Shown: positions 16,849 through 26,299 of the stretch, one piece after another
Position numbering within the stretch: the first letter of the stretch is position 1
Layout of the letters: each line of letters starts with the position of its first letter
Source: Candidatus Accumulibacter cognatus
GTDB lineage: Bacteria; Pseudomonadota; Gammaproteobacteria; Burkholderiales; Rhodocyclaceae
Assembly (NCBI GenBank): GCA_013414765.1
Contig: CP058708.1
Location: 4,397,553-4,461,552 of the forward strand
Length of the DNA stretch: 64,000 nt
Direction: 5' to 3'
Program-made: the position numbers and the translations under genes
The notes under the pieces: generated by a model
What the model saw: the letters and a program-made list of their open reading frames with translations, nothing else
Database searches by the model: none
What the model was told of the DNA's origin: nothing

Positions 16849-18031
16849 GAAGCAACTGAAACCCGGCTGGCAGATCTGGCGCTTCGATCAGATGGCGACC
16901 AACGTCAACGTGCGCGTCGACAACCCGTCCGAGTCAGGGATGGAGCACTACGTCGGCCTCGAACACCTCGATCCCGACTCCCTGAAAATTCGCCGCTGGG
17001 GTACGCCGAATGATGTAGAAGCCACCAAGCTGATGTTCAAGAAGGGCGACATCATTTTTGGTCGCCGCCGTGCCTACCAGCGAAAGCTCGGTGTGGCCGA
17101 GTTCGACGGGATTTGCTCAGCCCATGCGATGGTGCTGCGGGCCAAGCCTGACATCGTGCTGCCCGAGTTTCTTCCGTTCTTCATGCAGAGTGATCTGTTT
17201 ATGAATCGGGCGGTGGAGATTTCGGTGGGGTCACTTTCGCCGACGATCAACTGGAAAACGATGGCTGTGCAGCAATTTGCATTGCCGCCGAAGGTTGAGC
17301 AGCAGCGCATACTGGAAGGGCTCAAGTCGTCCTATGACCTTGTAGAGTCTTTTCAAGATCTAATTTTTGCATGTGAGCAGTTGTGGAAGTCAAGGACAAC
17401 GGACTTGTTTGCCACTGGAACCAGAGTGGAGAAGGTGCAACTCGGAGACCTAGTTGATTATTCGTCTGATGGTCCATTCGGAAGCAAGCTAAAGACCGAG
17501 CATTACTCTGACCAAGGCGCTCGTGTCATTCGATTGAACAACATTGATCCGCTCGAATTTAACAATGCCGACTCAGCATTTGTTCCGCTGGAATACTTCC
17601 GTGAACTGCATGGCTATGAGGTGAAAGGCGGGGACGTCATCATTGCAGGGCTAGGCGATGATCGAATCCCCATGGGGCGTGCTTGCATCGTTCCCTTGGA
17701 AATTGGAGCGGCAATAAACAAGGCGGATTGCTACTGCCTCCGAACCAGCGAGAAGTTATCGGCTAGGTACCTAATTCATTTTCTGAACAGTAATGAAGGT
17801 TTGAAGCAGGCACGCTCGATGGCGCAAGGCACCACGCGAAAACGATTGAACCTCTCAAATATCAGGCGTTTTGGCATACCGTTCCGATCATTGGCTGAAC
17901 AGGATGAAATTGCGGAAGAGCTTGATTCATATCTGTCGGCCAAAAAGAAAGCAGTAGCCCGATTGGAATCGTCACTCGTAGTTCGCGATCAGATGCGTGA
18001 ATCAGCGTTCGCGGGGGTGGCACATGTTTAA
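16841..18031 (+). CDS. hsdS: Type I restriction-modification specificity subunit HsdS
   Basis: A 396-residue specificity subunit that recognises the bipartite DNA target. A GTG at 16841, overlapping the previous gene by 8 bases, gives the start (MAEKQLKPGWQIWRF). Two target-recognition halves are seen. The first (about 1-190) ends with SVGSLSPTINWKTMAVQQFALPP, then a helical spacer EQQRILEGLKSSYDLVESFQDL. The second (about 205-380) ends with TTRKRLNLSNIRRFGIPFRSLAEQDEIAEEL. Length is normal. AT content rises in the second half, typical of recombining recognition domains. The last 8 bases overlap hsdR. Confidence 0.92.
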   Translation: MAEKQLKPGWQIWRFDQMATNVNVRVDNPSESGMEHYVGLEHLDPDSLKIRRWGTPNDVEATKLMFKKGDIIFGRRRAYQRKLGVAEFDGICSAHAMVLRAKPDIVLPEFLPFFMQSDLFMNRAVEISVGSLSPTINWKTMAVQQFALPPKVEQQRILEGLKSSYDLVESFQDLIFACEQLWKSRTTDLFATGTRVEKVQLGDLVDYSSDGPFGSKLKTEHYSDQGARVIRLNNIDPLEFNNADSAFVPLEYFRELHGYEVKGGDVIIAGLGDDRIPMGRACIVPLEIGAAINKADCYCLRTSEKLSARYLIHFLNSNEGLKQARSMAQGTTRKRLNLSNIRRFGIPFRSLAEQDEIAEELDSYLSAKKKAVARLESSLVVRDQMRESAFAGVAHV

Positions 18032-19174
18032 CGAATCCAACACTGTCGAAGCCTACGTTCGTGACCTGCTCGCAGGACCGATCAAAGCTGTACCGGCCAA
18101 CACTATCCAGGAACCGCTCGCCAGCTATGGTCCGAGCCCTAAGGGCATCGGCTGGCGCTACGCAGTCCCCGCCGAGGTACCGCGCCAGATCCAGGAGGTG
18201 ATGGTCGAGCCCTGGTTGCGCGATGCGCTGATCCGCCTGAACCCCGAGATCGCCGCCGATCCTGACCTTGCCGACCAGGTGCTCTACAAGCTTCGCGCCA
18301 TCGTGCTGTCGGTGCGCTCGGATGGCCTGATCCGCGCCAACGAGGAGATGACCGCCTGGATGCGTGGCGAGCGCTCCATGCCCTTCGGCACCAACAACGA
18401 GCATGTGCCGGTGCGGCTGATCGACCTGGACGACCCGAAGCAGAACCAGTACATCGTCACCCAACAGTTCATCTACCGCGCAGGGCCCACCGAGCGGCGG
18501 GCTGATCTGGTGCTGCTGGTCAACGGTCTGCCGCTGGTGCTGATCGAGGCCAAGACACCGGTCAAGAAGTGCATCAGCTGGGTGGATGGTGCGGTGCAGG
18601 TGCACGATGACTACGAGAAGTTCGTGCCTGAGCTCTTCGTGTGCAACGTGTTCTCGGTGGCCACCGAGGGCAAGGCCTACCACTACGGGTCGATCGGCCT
18701 GCCAGTCAAGGACTGGGGGCCTTGGCACCTGGACGGCGGCGATGCGCAGCACCACCCGCTGAAGTCTCTCAGGCTCTCGGCCGAAAGCATGCTGCGCCCG
18801 CATGTGGTGCTGGACATCCTCGGCAGCTTCACCCTGTTCGCCACGGACAAGAAGAAGCGCCGCATCAAGATCATCTGCCGCTACCAGCAGTACGAGGCGG
18901 CCAACAAGATCGTCGAGCGGGTGCTGGCGGGTCACCCGAGGAAGGGCTTGATCTGGCACTTCCAGGGCTCGGGCAAGTCGCTGCTGATGGTGTTCGCCGC
19001 GCAGAAGCTGCGCATGCATGCTGGCCTGAAGAACCCCACGGTGCTGATCGTGGTAGACCGGATCGACCTCGACAGCCAGATCACCGGCACCTTCACTAGC
19101 AGCCTGTCGGACTTTACCCTTGCCGCCCGCTGAATATGCTACAATCATAGCTGTTCCAGGAACGGAGGTCCGGC

Positions 19175-20533
19175 ATGTCCCATTTCATCGTCACCGATCG
19201 CAAGACCGACTACCTGCTGCCGCCGTCACTCGACGATTGGTTGAACGAGGATCATTTGGCGCGATTCATTGTGGAGGTGATCGACTCGCTTGATTTGTCG
19301 AAGCTGACGCGGCAGTACGCTGGACGGGGATCGAAGGCGTACCATCCGGCGACGCTGCTGGCCATTCTGGTCTATGGCTACGCGACGGGTATTTTCTCCA
19401 GCCGCAGGCTGGAGCAGGCGACCTACGATTCGGTCGCCTTTCGCTACATTGCCGCCGGCAGCCATCCCGATCACGACAGCCTGGCGACGTTCCGCCGGCG
19501 TTTTCTGGAGGAACTGAGCGACTTGTTCGTGCAGGTTCTGGAGATGGCCCGGGAGATGAAGCTGCTCAAACTGGGCAATGTCTGTCTTGACGGCACGAAG
19601 ATTCAGGCCAACGCCTCCCGCCACCGTGCGCTTTCGCACGGCCACATCGAAAAGCTGGAAGCGCCACTCAAGGCGGAGGTGCAGGAACTGTTCGCGCTGG
19701 CCGAACAGGCGGATCAGGCGGAGGTTCCGGACGGCGTCAGCCTGCCGGAAGAAATCAAGCGCCGCGAAGATCGGCTGGTGGCGATGGCGGCGGCCAAGGC
19801 GAAGATTGCGGCGCGGGCCGAGGAGCGCGATCAGCGAGAGAAGGCGCAGTACGACGAGAAGAGGGCGCGGCGCAAGGCGAAAGAAGAAGAGACCGGCAGG
19901 AAGTGGGGGGGCAGAGTGCCCAAAGCCCCCGAGCCCGGCGTACGGGACAGTGACCAGATCAATCTGACCGACGAAGAATCGCGCATCATGCCGGTGGCCG
20001 GTGGCGGCTTCGAGCAGGCGTACAACGCCCAGGCGGCGGTTGATCCCGCGACCCTGCTGGTGGTGGCGGTCGGCGTGACGCAAGCCCCCAACGACAAGGA
20101 GCAGGTCGAGCCGATGCTGGCGACGCTCCAGGCGCAGGCCGATGGGCTGGGTTCCGTGCACGGGATGATCGCCGACACGGGCTTCTACAGCGAGAAGAAC
20201 ATCAAGGCGTGCGAGGCGGCCGGCATCGTCCCCTTGATCGCGGTGGCGCGCGACGAGCACCATCCTGACTGGCGGGAGCGGCATAGCGAACCGGCCGCGC
20301 TACCGGAGCATGCGACACCCGTGCAGGCCATGTCGCATCGTTTGAAGACCAGAGCGGGGCGAGCGCTCTATGCGTTGCGCAAGCAGACCGTCGAGCCGGT
20401 CTTCGGCATCATCAAGTCGGTCATGGGCTTTCGCCAGTTTTCCTTGCGGGGTTGGCAGAAGGTCACCGGGGAATGGACGCTGGTCTGCCTGGCGTGGAAT
20501 TTGAAGCGCATGGCCAAGTTGCGCCCGCAGTAG
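19175..20533 (+). CDS. IS1182-family transposase
   Basis: A 452-residue DDE transposase. The N-terminal DUF772 domain shows YHPATLLAILVYGYATGIFSSRRLE and SHPDHDSLATFRRRF, followed by CLDGTKIQANASRHRALSH. A charged coiled-coil insert lies at about 180-245. The C-terminal DDE part has AYNAQAAVD, ADTGFYSEKN and KQTVEPVFGIIKSVMGFRQFSLRG. A good ribosome binding site (GGAACGGAGG) precedes ATG 19175. It moves its own element. No frameshift is seen. Confidence 0.95.
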   Translation: MSHFIVTDRKTDYLLPPSLDDWLNEDHLARFIVEVIDSLDLSKLTRQYAGRGSKAYHPATLLAILVYGYATGIFSSRRLEQATYDSVAFRYIAAGSHPDHDSLATFRRRFLEELSDLFVQVLEMAREMKLLKLGNVCLDGTKIQANASRHRALSHGHIEKLEAPLKAEVQELFALAEQADQAEVPDGVSLPEEIKRREDRLVAMAAAKAKIAARAEERDQREKAQYDEKRARRKAKEEETGRKWGGRVPKAPEPGVRDSDQINLTDEESRIMPVAGGGFEQAYNAQAAVDPATLLVVAVGVTQAPNDKEQVEPMLATLQAQADGLGSVHGMIADTGFYSEKNIKACEAAGIVPLIAVARDEHHPDWRERHSEPAALPEHATPVQAMSHRLKTRAGRALYALRKQTVEPVFGIIKSVMGFRQFSLRGWQKVTGEWTLVCLAWNLKRMAKLRPQ

Positions 20534-20555
20534 AGAAAAACGAGGAAAAAACCTC

Positions 20556-20591
20556 AAAAAGGCCGGAAAATCGACAAATTCCGGCCTTTTT
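20556..20591 (+). terminator. Terminator hairpin inside the IS
   Basis: AAAAAGGCCGGAA pairs with TTCCGGCCTTTTT around a 10-base loop, 22 bases after the transposase stop. The symmetric A and T tracts would let it work in both directions, isolating hsdR's 3' part from IS transcription. Confidence 0.85.
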
Positions 20592-22613
20592 CATGCCGAA
20601 AAGTAAAATTTGTCGGTTTCCCGGGCTCCAAGTCCGACAGGCTGCTAGGGCGGACATACCCAACCTGGAGAAGGCCGACAGCAGGGAGAAGCTGCAGCAG
20701 TTGCTGGCGCAGGATGTGCGCAAGATCATCATCACGACAATCTTCAAGTTCGGCGAGGCCAGCGGGGCGCTGAACACGCGCAGCAACATCATCGCGCTGG
20801 TGGACGAGGCCCACCGCACGCAAGAAGGCGACCTGGGCCGCAAGATGCGCGAGGCCCTGCCCAACGCATTCTTGTTCGGCCTGACAGGCACGCCGATCAA
20901 CCGGGCCGACCGCAATACCTTCTACGCCTTCGGTGCCGACGAGGACGAGAAGGGCTACATGAGCCGCTACGGCTTCGAGGAGTCGATCCGCGACGGTGCC
21001 ACGCTGAAGCTGCACTTCGAGCCCCGGCTGATCGACCTGCACATCGACAAGGCTGCGCTGGACGCCGCCTACAAGGACCTGACAGGGGGCCTGTCGGACC
21101 TGGACAAGGACAACCTCGCCAAGACCGCCGCCAAGATGGCCGTGCTGGTCAAGACGCCCGAGCGCATCCGCAAGGTGTGCGAGGACATCGTCGAGCATTT
21201 CCAGACCAAGGTGGAGCCCAACGGCTTCAAGGGCCAGATCGTCACCTTCGACCGCGAGTCGTGCCTGCTGTTCAAGGCCGAGCTGGACAAGCTGCTGCCG
21301 CCCGAGGCCACGGACATCGTGATGTCGGTGCAGGCATCCGACAAGAAGGACCACCCGGAGTACGCGAAGTACGACCGCACACGTGACGAAGAGGAGCGGC
21401 TGCTGGACCGCTTCCGCGCGCCCGAAGACCCGCTGAAGCTGATCATCGTTACGGCCAAGCTGCTGACGGGCTTCGACGCGCCCATCCTGCAAGTGATGTA
21501 CCTGGACAAGCCATTGCGGGACCACACGCTGCTGCAGGCCATCTGCCGTGTGAACCGCACTTACTCCGAGCAGAAGACCCACGGCCTGATCGTGGACTAC
21601 CTCGGCATCTTCGACGATGTGGCGGCGGCGCTGGAGTTCGACGACCAGAGCGTCAAGCAGGTGGTCAGCAACATCCAGGAGCTGAAGGACAAGCTGCCCG
21701 AAGCGATGCAGAAGTGCCTGGCCTTCTTTGCCGGCTGCGATCGCAGCTTGCAGGGGTACGAGGGCCTGATCGCCGCGCAGCAGTGCCTGCCCAACAACGA
21801 GGTGCGAGACAACTTCGCTGGCGAGTACAGCGTGCTCAACAAGATCTGGGAGGCACTGTCACCGGATGGTGTTCTTGGCCCCTTCGAGAAGGACTACAAG
21901 TGGCTGTCGCAGGTGTACCAGTCGGTGCAGCCGTCCAGCGGCCACGGCAAGCTGATCTGGCATTCCCTGGGCGCCAAGACGATCGAGCTGATCCACCAGA
22001 ACGTGCATGTTGACGCCGTGCGGGACGATCTCGACACACTGATACTGGACGCCGATCTCCTGGAGGCCGTGCTCTCGAACCCCGACCCGAAGAAGGCCAA
22101 GGAGATCGAGATCAAGCTCAAGCGCCGGCTGCGCGGGCACGGCGGCAACCCCAAGTTCAAGAAGCTGTCGGAACGGCTCGATGCGCTGAAGGAGCGCTTC
22201 GAGTCCGGACAGATCAACAGCGTCGAGTTTCTGAAGCAGCTGCTGGAGATCGCCAGGGAAACCGTGCAAGCCGAGAAGGAAGTGCCGCCCGAAGAGGAGG
22301 AGGACCGTGGCAAGGCGGCCCTGACCGAACTGTTCAACGAAGTCAGGACGGCCAGTACGCCGATCATCGTCGAACGTGTGGTCGCCGACATCGACGAAAT
22401 CGTGCGGCTGGTCCGCTTCCCCGGCTGGCAGGGAACGCAGGCGGGCGAGCGTGAGGTCAGGAAGGCACTCAGGAAGTCGCTCTTCAAATACAAGCTGCAT
22501 GCCGACGAGGAATTGTTCGATAAGGCATTCGGCTACATCCGGCAGTACTACTGATCGGAGGTGCCGTGGAAATACAGTCACATCCTGGTTGGTTATACAT
22601 TTCGAATAATAGA

Positions 22614-23171
22614 ATGAACAATTTATTAGTGACTATTGCTCTCGTGTTACTTGCCACAACCGCTCACGCCCAATACCGATGCGTGGAAAACGGGCGGACT
22701 ACCCTGACTGATCGCCCATGCGCTTCAGAGCAGGGACAAAGCAACCCGCAGCCCCAAGGCAAACCAAACAACGTCATTGGTGAAGTTACCAATTCTGCTT
22801 ATGCGACGACGACGGGTGGTTGGCGAGGCCAAGCACAATATCAAGCCAATGTGGGAGGAACGATTGCGCAGGAGGCACACGCGGTCGTTCAGATGATCAT
22901 AGAAATTGATCCACAGGGCAAAATACTCGGATCGAGCCCTGAAAACGGCTGCAAACTCAAGGGACTGGCTACGCCAGGGGTGATTTCCACCATCGCAAAC
23001 CTTGACGTGACATTTTACGAATGTGCGTATACAGGCTTCAATCGCCGGATGTCTGGGACACTGAGCATTAATTCAGCTCAGAAGCATGCTCAGCTTACAC
23101 TGAATGCAATCTCGGTTGGGCTGGGCAAAGTCGCGGGAACGTTTGACATCCGTGCCACCTTGCGCCGGTAA
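22614..23171 (+). CDS. Secreted DUF4124-type protein
   Basis: A 185-residue protein. The ATG at 22614 gives a clean signal peptide (MNNLLVTIALVLLATTAHAQ). Directly after it comes YRCVENGRTTLTDRPC, the DUF4124 pattern found in many proteobacterial envelope proteins. The rest is not recognised. It follows hsdR by 60 bases, but its lower GC and different style suggest an island passenger rather than part of the restriction system. Function unknown. Confidence 0.7.
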   Translation: MNNLLVTIALVLLATTAHAQYRCVENGRTTLTDRPCASEQGQSNPQPQGKPNNVIGEVTNSAYATTTGGWRGQAQYQANVGGTIAQEAHAVVQMIIEIDPQGKILGSSPENGCKLKGLATPGVISTIANLDVTFYECAYTGFNRRMSGTLSINSAQKHAQLTLNAISVGLGKVAGTFDIRATLRR

Positions 23172-23224
23172 CTGGCACAAGTGGCTTATAGGAAAGCAGT
23201 CGTCATGGTAGACGGTGATTAGTG

Positions 23225-24097
23225 ATGGCAAGAAGAAATACCAGCATTATTGATGACTTGTTTGGAATCGCTGCGATGCTGCCGTGGTGGGTAGGAAGTA
23301 CTCTGGCCGTCGTCGCCTATGTAGTTCTACACAGGTATGCGTCCGCGGATGTACCGACCAATGTTTCTCCTGGGCAGGTTGGGCAAATGGTCTTCGGTCA
23401 GATGACCAAGGTGCTAGCCTTCTACGGTCAGTTCATTATCCCTCTACTGCTATTGGCCGGCGCAGCCGCATCCTTCTTCGGACGACGCAAACGTGAAGGC
23501 CTCGTACGCGATGCTGGTGGCGACAGGTCCGGTGCGACCCTGCGTGCACTGAGTTGGAAGGACTTCGAGTTGCTTGTCGGCGAAGCCTTCCGAATGCGTG
23601 GCTTTTCGGTGGTTGAAACTGGCGGAGGTGGTTACGATGGCGGTATTGACCTCCAATTGAAGAAAGGCAGCGAAGTCTTTCTCGTGCAATGCAAGCAGTG
23701 GCGCGCCTACAAGGTGTCGGTCAATGTGGTGCGTGAATTGTTCGGCGTGATGGCATCGCAGGGCGCGACCGGAGGATTTGTTGTCACCTCGGGCACATTC
23801 AGTGCCGATGCGCGCTCTTTCGTGGAAGGGAAGAACATTGAGTTAATCGATGGCTCAGCGCTCCAGGGCATGATTGAAAGGGTCAGTTGCGCCCAACCGG
23901 AGATGATGTCCGTCCGTGGAGTTTCAAACAGGGCAGAGCCACATCTACAGACCACCGCGCTGGTAATGGAGCCAACTTGCCCACGTTGCGGTAGCGCCAT
24001 GGCCAAGCGCATTGCCAAACAGGGGTCGAAGGCAGGAGGTGCGTTTTGGGGATGTACTGCGTTCCCGAAGTGCCGTGGTGTCAGGGCAATCGAGTAG
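23225..24097 (+). CDS. Membrane-anchored Mrr-like restriction endonuclease with C-terminal zinc finger
   Basis: A 290-residue protein. Two N-terminal membrane segments (about 16-35 and 60-80) are followed by an Mrr_cat PD-(D/E)xK domain (about 105-215). Its core reads GGGGYDGGIDLQ...FLVQCKQWR, giving the catalytic D and the QxK pair. A C-terminal topoisomerase-type zinc finger (CPRCGSAMAKR...GGAFWGCTAFPKC) follows. Mrr-like enzymes cut methylated or foreign DNA. GTG at 23222 is an alternative start one codon earlier. Located in the type I restriction island, it is probably part of a defence cluster; membrane-anchored Mrr proteins with zinc ribbons are known but their exact job is not. Confidence 0.82.
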   Translation: MARRNTSIIDDLFGIAAMLPWWVGSTLAVVAYVVLHRYASADVPTNVSPGQVGQMVFGQMTKVLAFYGQFIIPLLLLAGAAASFFGRRKREGLVRDAGGDRSGATLRALSWKDFELLVGEAFRMRGFSVVETGGGGYDGGIDLQLKKGSEVFLVQCKQWRAYKVSVNVVRELFGVMASQGATGGFVVTSGTFSADARSFVEGKNIELIDGSALQGMIERVSCAQPEMMSVRGVSNRAEPHLQTTALVMEPTCPRCGSAMAKRIAKQGSKAGGAFWGCTAFPKCRGVRAIE

Positions 24098-24218
24098 CGT
24101 GTGCTTCCGGGACAACGGACAGGCACCACATCCTTACCGAAGAGCCAACTCTGTCAGTGTCCGTTGTCAGGAGAGGGCAGGGAGAAACACTGAGGAACTA
24201 TGCAACACCTCGTTCCCC

Positions 24219-24614
24219 CTATCGATCACCACCCACCCCAAACCGCACCCCCTGTCCCTCCCACTCCACCGGAAACGGCAGCATCAGATCCGTCAACGTC
24301 AGCGAAGCCGGCTGCTTCCCCGCCAGGATCGCCTCGACGATGTCCGGCGCCAGCAGCGCCAATCGCACTACCCGACTCACGAACGACGCATTGATCTGCT
24401 CCGCCCTGGCGATGTCTTCCAGGCAGGCATATGTCCCGTTCTCCAGCAGCTTTTGCCAGCGAAAAGCCCGGGCAATCGCCTTGATCACCGTGTTGTCGAT
24501 CGTGGCCATCGGCATCGGGTTGCCCTGCGTGCCATCCGGCAGTACGATCACCTTGCGACCACCCCGCTTCCTGAAGGTCATGGGCAGATCGACAGAAATC
24601 ACTTCCGCCATCAC
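24219..24614 (-). CDS. Small protein paired with serine recombinase
   Basis: A 131-residue frame whose ATG overlaps the recombinase stop in ATGA. The middle (ACLEDIARAEQINASFVSRVVRLALLAPDIVEAIL) looks like a helix-turn-helix. Such small genes regularly follow large serine recombinases in proteobacterial islands and may aid recombination or regulate it; this is a contextual inference. The frame is intact even though its partner is broken. Confidence 0.65.
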   Translation of the reverse strand: MMAEVISVDLPMTFRKRGGRKVIVLPDGTQGNPMPMATIDNTVIKAIARAFRWQKLLENGTYACLEDIARAEQINASFVSRVVRLALLAPDIVEAILAGKQPASLTLTDLMLPFPVEWEGQGVRFGVGGDR

Positions 24615-25880
24615 GCCACCTTCCTTGCTGGCATCACCGACTGGATCAGTTCCTTCATCCCCGCCGTCTTCATGTCGATGCGCAAACCCGTCTGGCTGAC
24701 CGTCACCTGCTCCACCAGCAACTGAATAATCCGCGCCTGCTCAGCGGGGAAGAGTTCATCCCAGACTGGCTCGATGGACTGCAGCATCGTGATGACCTGC
24801 TGTGCGTCTGCTGCCGGATCAAGCGCCACCACCTCGCGAATGGCCTGCGACATCACCTCGGGCGCCTGCAGCACCTTCCTCACCTGCGCGATCACCGCCG
24901 CCTCGATCTCACCGGCCGGCACGCGCGTCACTGAGCACGCCTCCTTGCCGATCTTCATAGACGCCGTATTCACATAGTAGCGATACACCTTGTCGCCCTT
25001 GTGCGTCGCGCCCGGCGTCATCGCCCAGCCATCGTCAGCGAAGATCAAGCCTTTCAGCAGGGCAGGGGCACGCGATGGCCGATTCTGCCGAGCCCGTTCT
25101 TCCGGCTCCCAACGCCCCAGTATCGCCTGCACCTCGTCCCACACCGCCCGGTCCAGAATCGCCTCGTGCTCGCCGGCGAAATGCTGACCCTTGTACGCAG
25201 CAACGCCGATGAAGACCGGATTCTTGAAGAGCCTGTACAGATGCCCTTGTCGATCGGTGTTCCAGCAAGGGTCTTGTCCTTGAGCGTCGTCCAGGACTTC
25301 GTCGTCACGCCCTCGGCGCGCAGTTCCCGGCACAGTGCGGTCATCGAGCCGAGCGCGATGTAGTACCCAACAACCGCCTGACCAGCGCCGCCTCGTTCGG
25401 ATTGGGCACCAGTTTTCGATCGACGACATCGTAGCCCAACGGCGGCATGCCACCCATCCAGATCCCCTTCGCCCGACTGGCGGCGATCTTGTCTCGCACG
25501 CGTTCCCCGCCAAGCTCCCGCTCGAACTGCGCTAACGACAAGAGGATGTTCAAGGTCAGCCGTCCCATCGACGTGGTGGTGTTGAATTGCTGCGTGACCG
25601 AGAAACGAAGGTCACTTTCTGGGCGTCGAAGAGTTCGACGAGTTTCGCGAAATCCGCCAGCGATCGCGACAGGCGGTCGATCTTGTAGACCACGATCACA
25701 TCGACCAGCCCCTCGCGCACATCGTCCAGCAGGCGCTGCTCGCCCGGCCGGTTGAGCGTGCCCCCGGAGAATCCGCCATCGTTGTAAGCATCCGGCAGCG
25801 CCACCCAGCCTTCCGATTTTTGCGAAGCGATGTACGCTTCGCAGGCATCACGCTGCGCATCGAGCAAATTGTAGTTCTGC
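24611..25880 (-). pseudogene. Large serine recombinase, truncated and frameshifted
   Basis: Several reverse-strand frames together spell a large serine recombinase: YNLLDAQRDACEAYIASQ, DAYNDGGFSGG, VYKIDRLSRSLADFAKLVELF, then after a shift near 25590 GRLTLNILLSLAQFERE and GMPPLGYDVVDRKL. Further shifts lie near 25360 and 25250. The recombinase zinc-beta-ribbon part follows (KNPVFIGVAAYKGQ, HEAILDRAVWDEVQAIL). The N terminus with the catalytic serine is missing: at 25880 the sequence passes straight into the right copy of the flanking repeat. At least three frameshifts plus the missing start make it dead. Confidence 0.88.
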
Positions 25881-26143
25881 TCCGCCAGGAAACCGGCTGC
25901 AAACGCTCTGCCGCCAATACGAACACCCCGCTTAACACCTTGTTTTACGTGTATTTCGTTTATGGCTCCTGACTTCACTCACCTCACAAATGTCATATCC
26001 GGGCTCTTAAAGGCCAAATCTCTCGCAACCTCCTGACTTCGGGATTCTGGTACGGATTTTTCAAGTGATTGTTTTCGCTTTTGAATTATTGGTGATAGGT
26101 GGATTTCGCGTTGGCGTGTGCTTTGGTTTCGTGGGGTACGCCA
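25880..26143. repeat. Right copy of ~265-bp direct repeat bounding the island
   Basis: Begins CTCCGCCAGGA, identical to the tRNA-Ser 3' end plus flank, and continues in parallel with 11616-11881 at about 80 percent identity to GGTTTCGTGGGGTACGCC. The terminator hairpin of the left copy is degraded here. The segment 26144-26299 beyond it has no recognised gene. Confidence 0.8.
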
Positions 26144-26299
26144 ATATAATCAATGTGGTTATTGGCAAGAGGCAGATAGCCAATCTGGACGCCGACAACC
26201 AGAGAAGGTCTGCTGAGGCTGACGGGGCAGAAAGAGCAACAGAGCACCGTTACTGGCAGTGAGGTATCATCGCTGCATACAGGAACTTCAGGGTATGCC

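Larger units (their letters stand above)
19100..20644 (+). mobile_element. IS1182-family insertion sequence, complete, in hsdR
   Basis: Perfect 15-bp terminal inverted repeats (CAGCCTGTCGGACTT at 19100-19114 and its complement at 20630-20644) enclose one transposase gene. The target CTAG is present at 19096-19099 and 20645-20648. This palindromic 4-bp site is either duplicated or shared. The perfect ends and intact transposase indicate a recent insertion. Confidence 0.93.
18024..22554 (+). pseudogene. hsdR: Type I restriction endonuclease HsdR, split by an IS element
   Basis: The 5' part (18024-19099, 358 codons) has the nuclease centre (RRADLVLLVNGLPLVLIEAK) and Walker A (FQGSGKS). The 3' part (20649-22554) has the helicase DEAH box (ALVDEAHR), LTGTPI, TAKLLTGFDAP and the helical C-terminal region. 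An IS of 1545 bp sits between them. Removing the IS and one CTAG copy restores an unbroken frame (TGTFT-RADIPNLEK) of 993 residues, the usual HsdR length. No other lesion is seen. The nuclease activity should be lost because the nuclease domain is separated from the motor, while hsdM and hsdS stay intact. The 5' fragment still encodes an intact nuclease domain and may be made as a truncated protein. Confidence 0.93.

Noticed and set aside
17862-19148. Reverse frame of 428 codons across hsdS/hsdR
   Set aside because: Runs opposite verified hsdR codons and through the IS end; low-complexity shadow.
24012-24725. Plus-strand frames opposite the recombinase partner gene
   Set aside because: Proline/serine/arginine-rich shadows of a reverse-strand gene with a proper ATGA junction.
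26065-26262. 65-codon plus frame starting inside the right island repeat
   Set aside because: It begins in repeat sequence, the corresponding left copy does not keep the frame, and no family is recognised.
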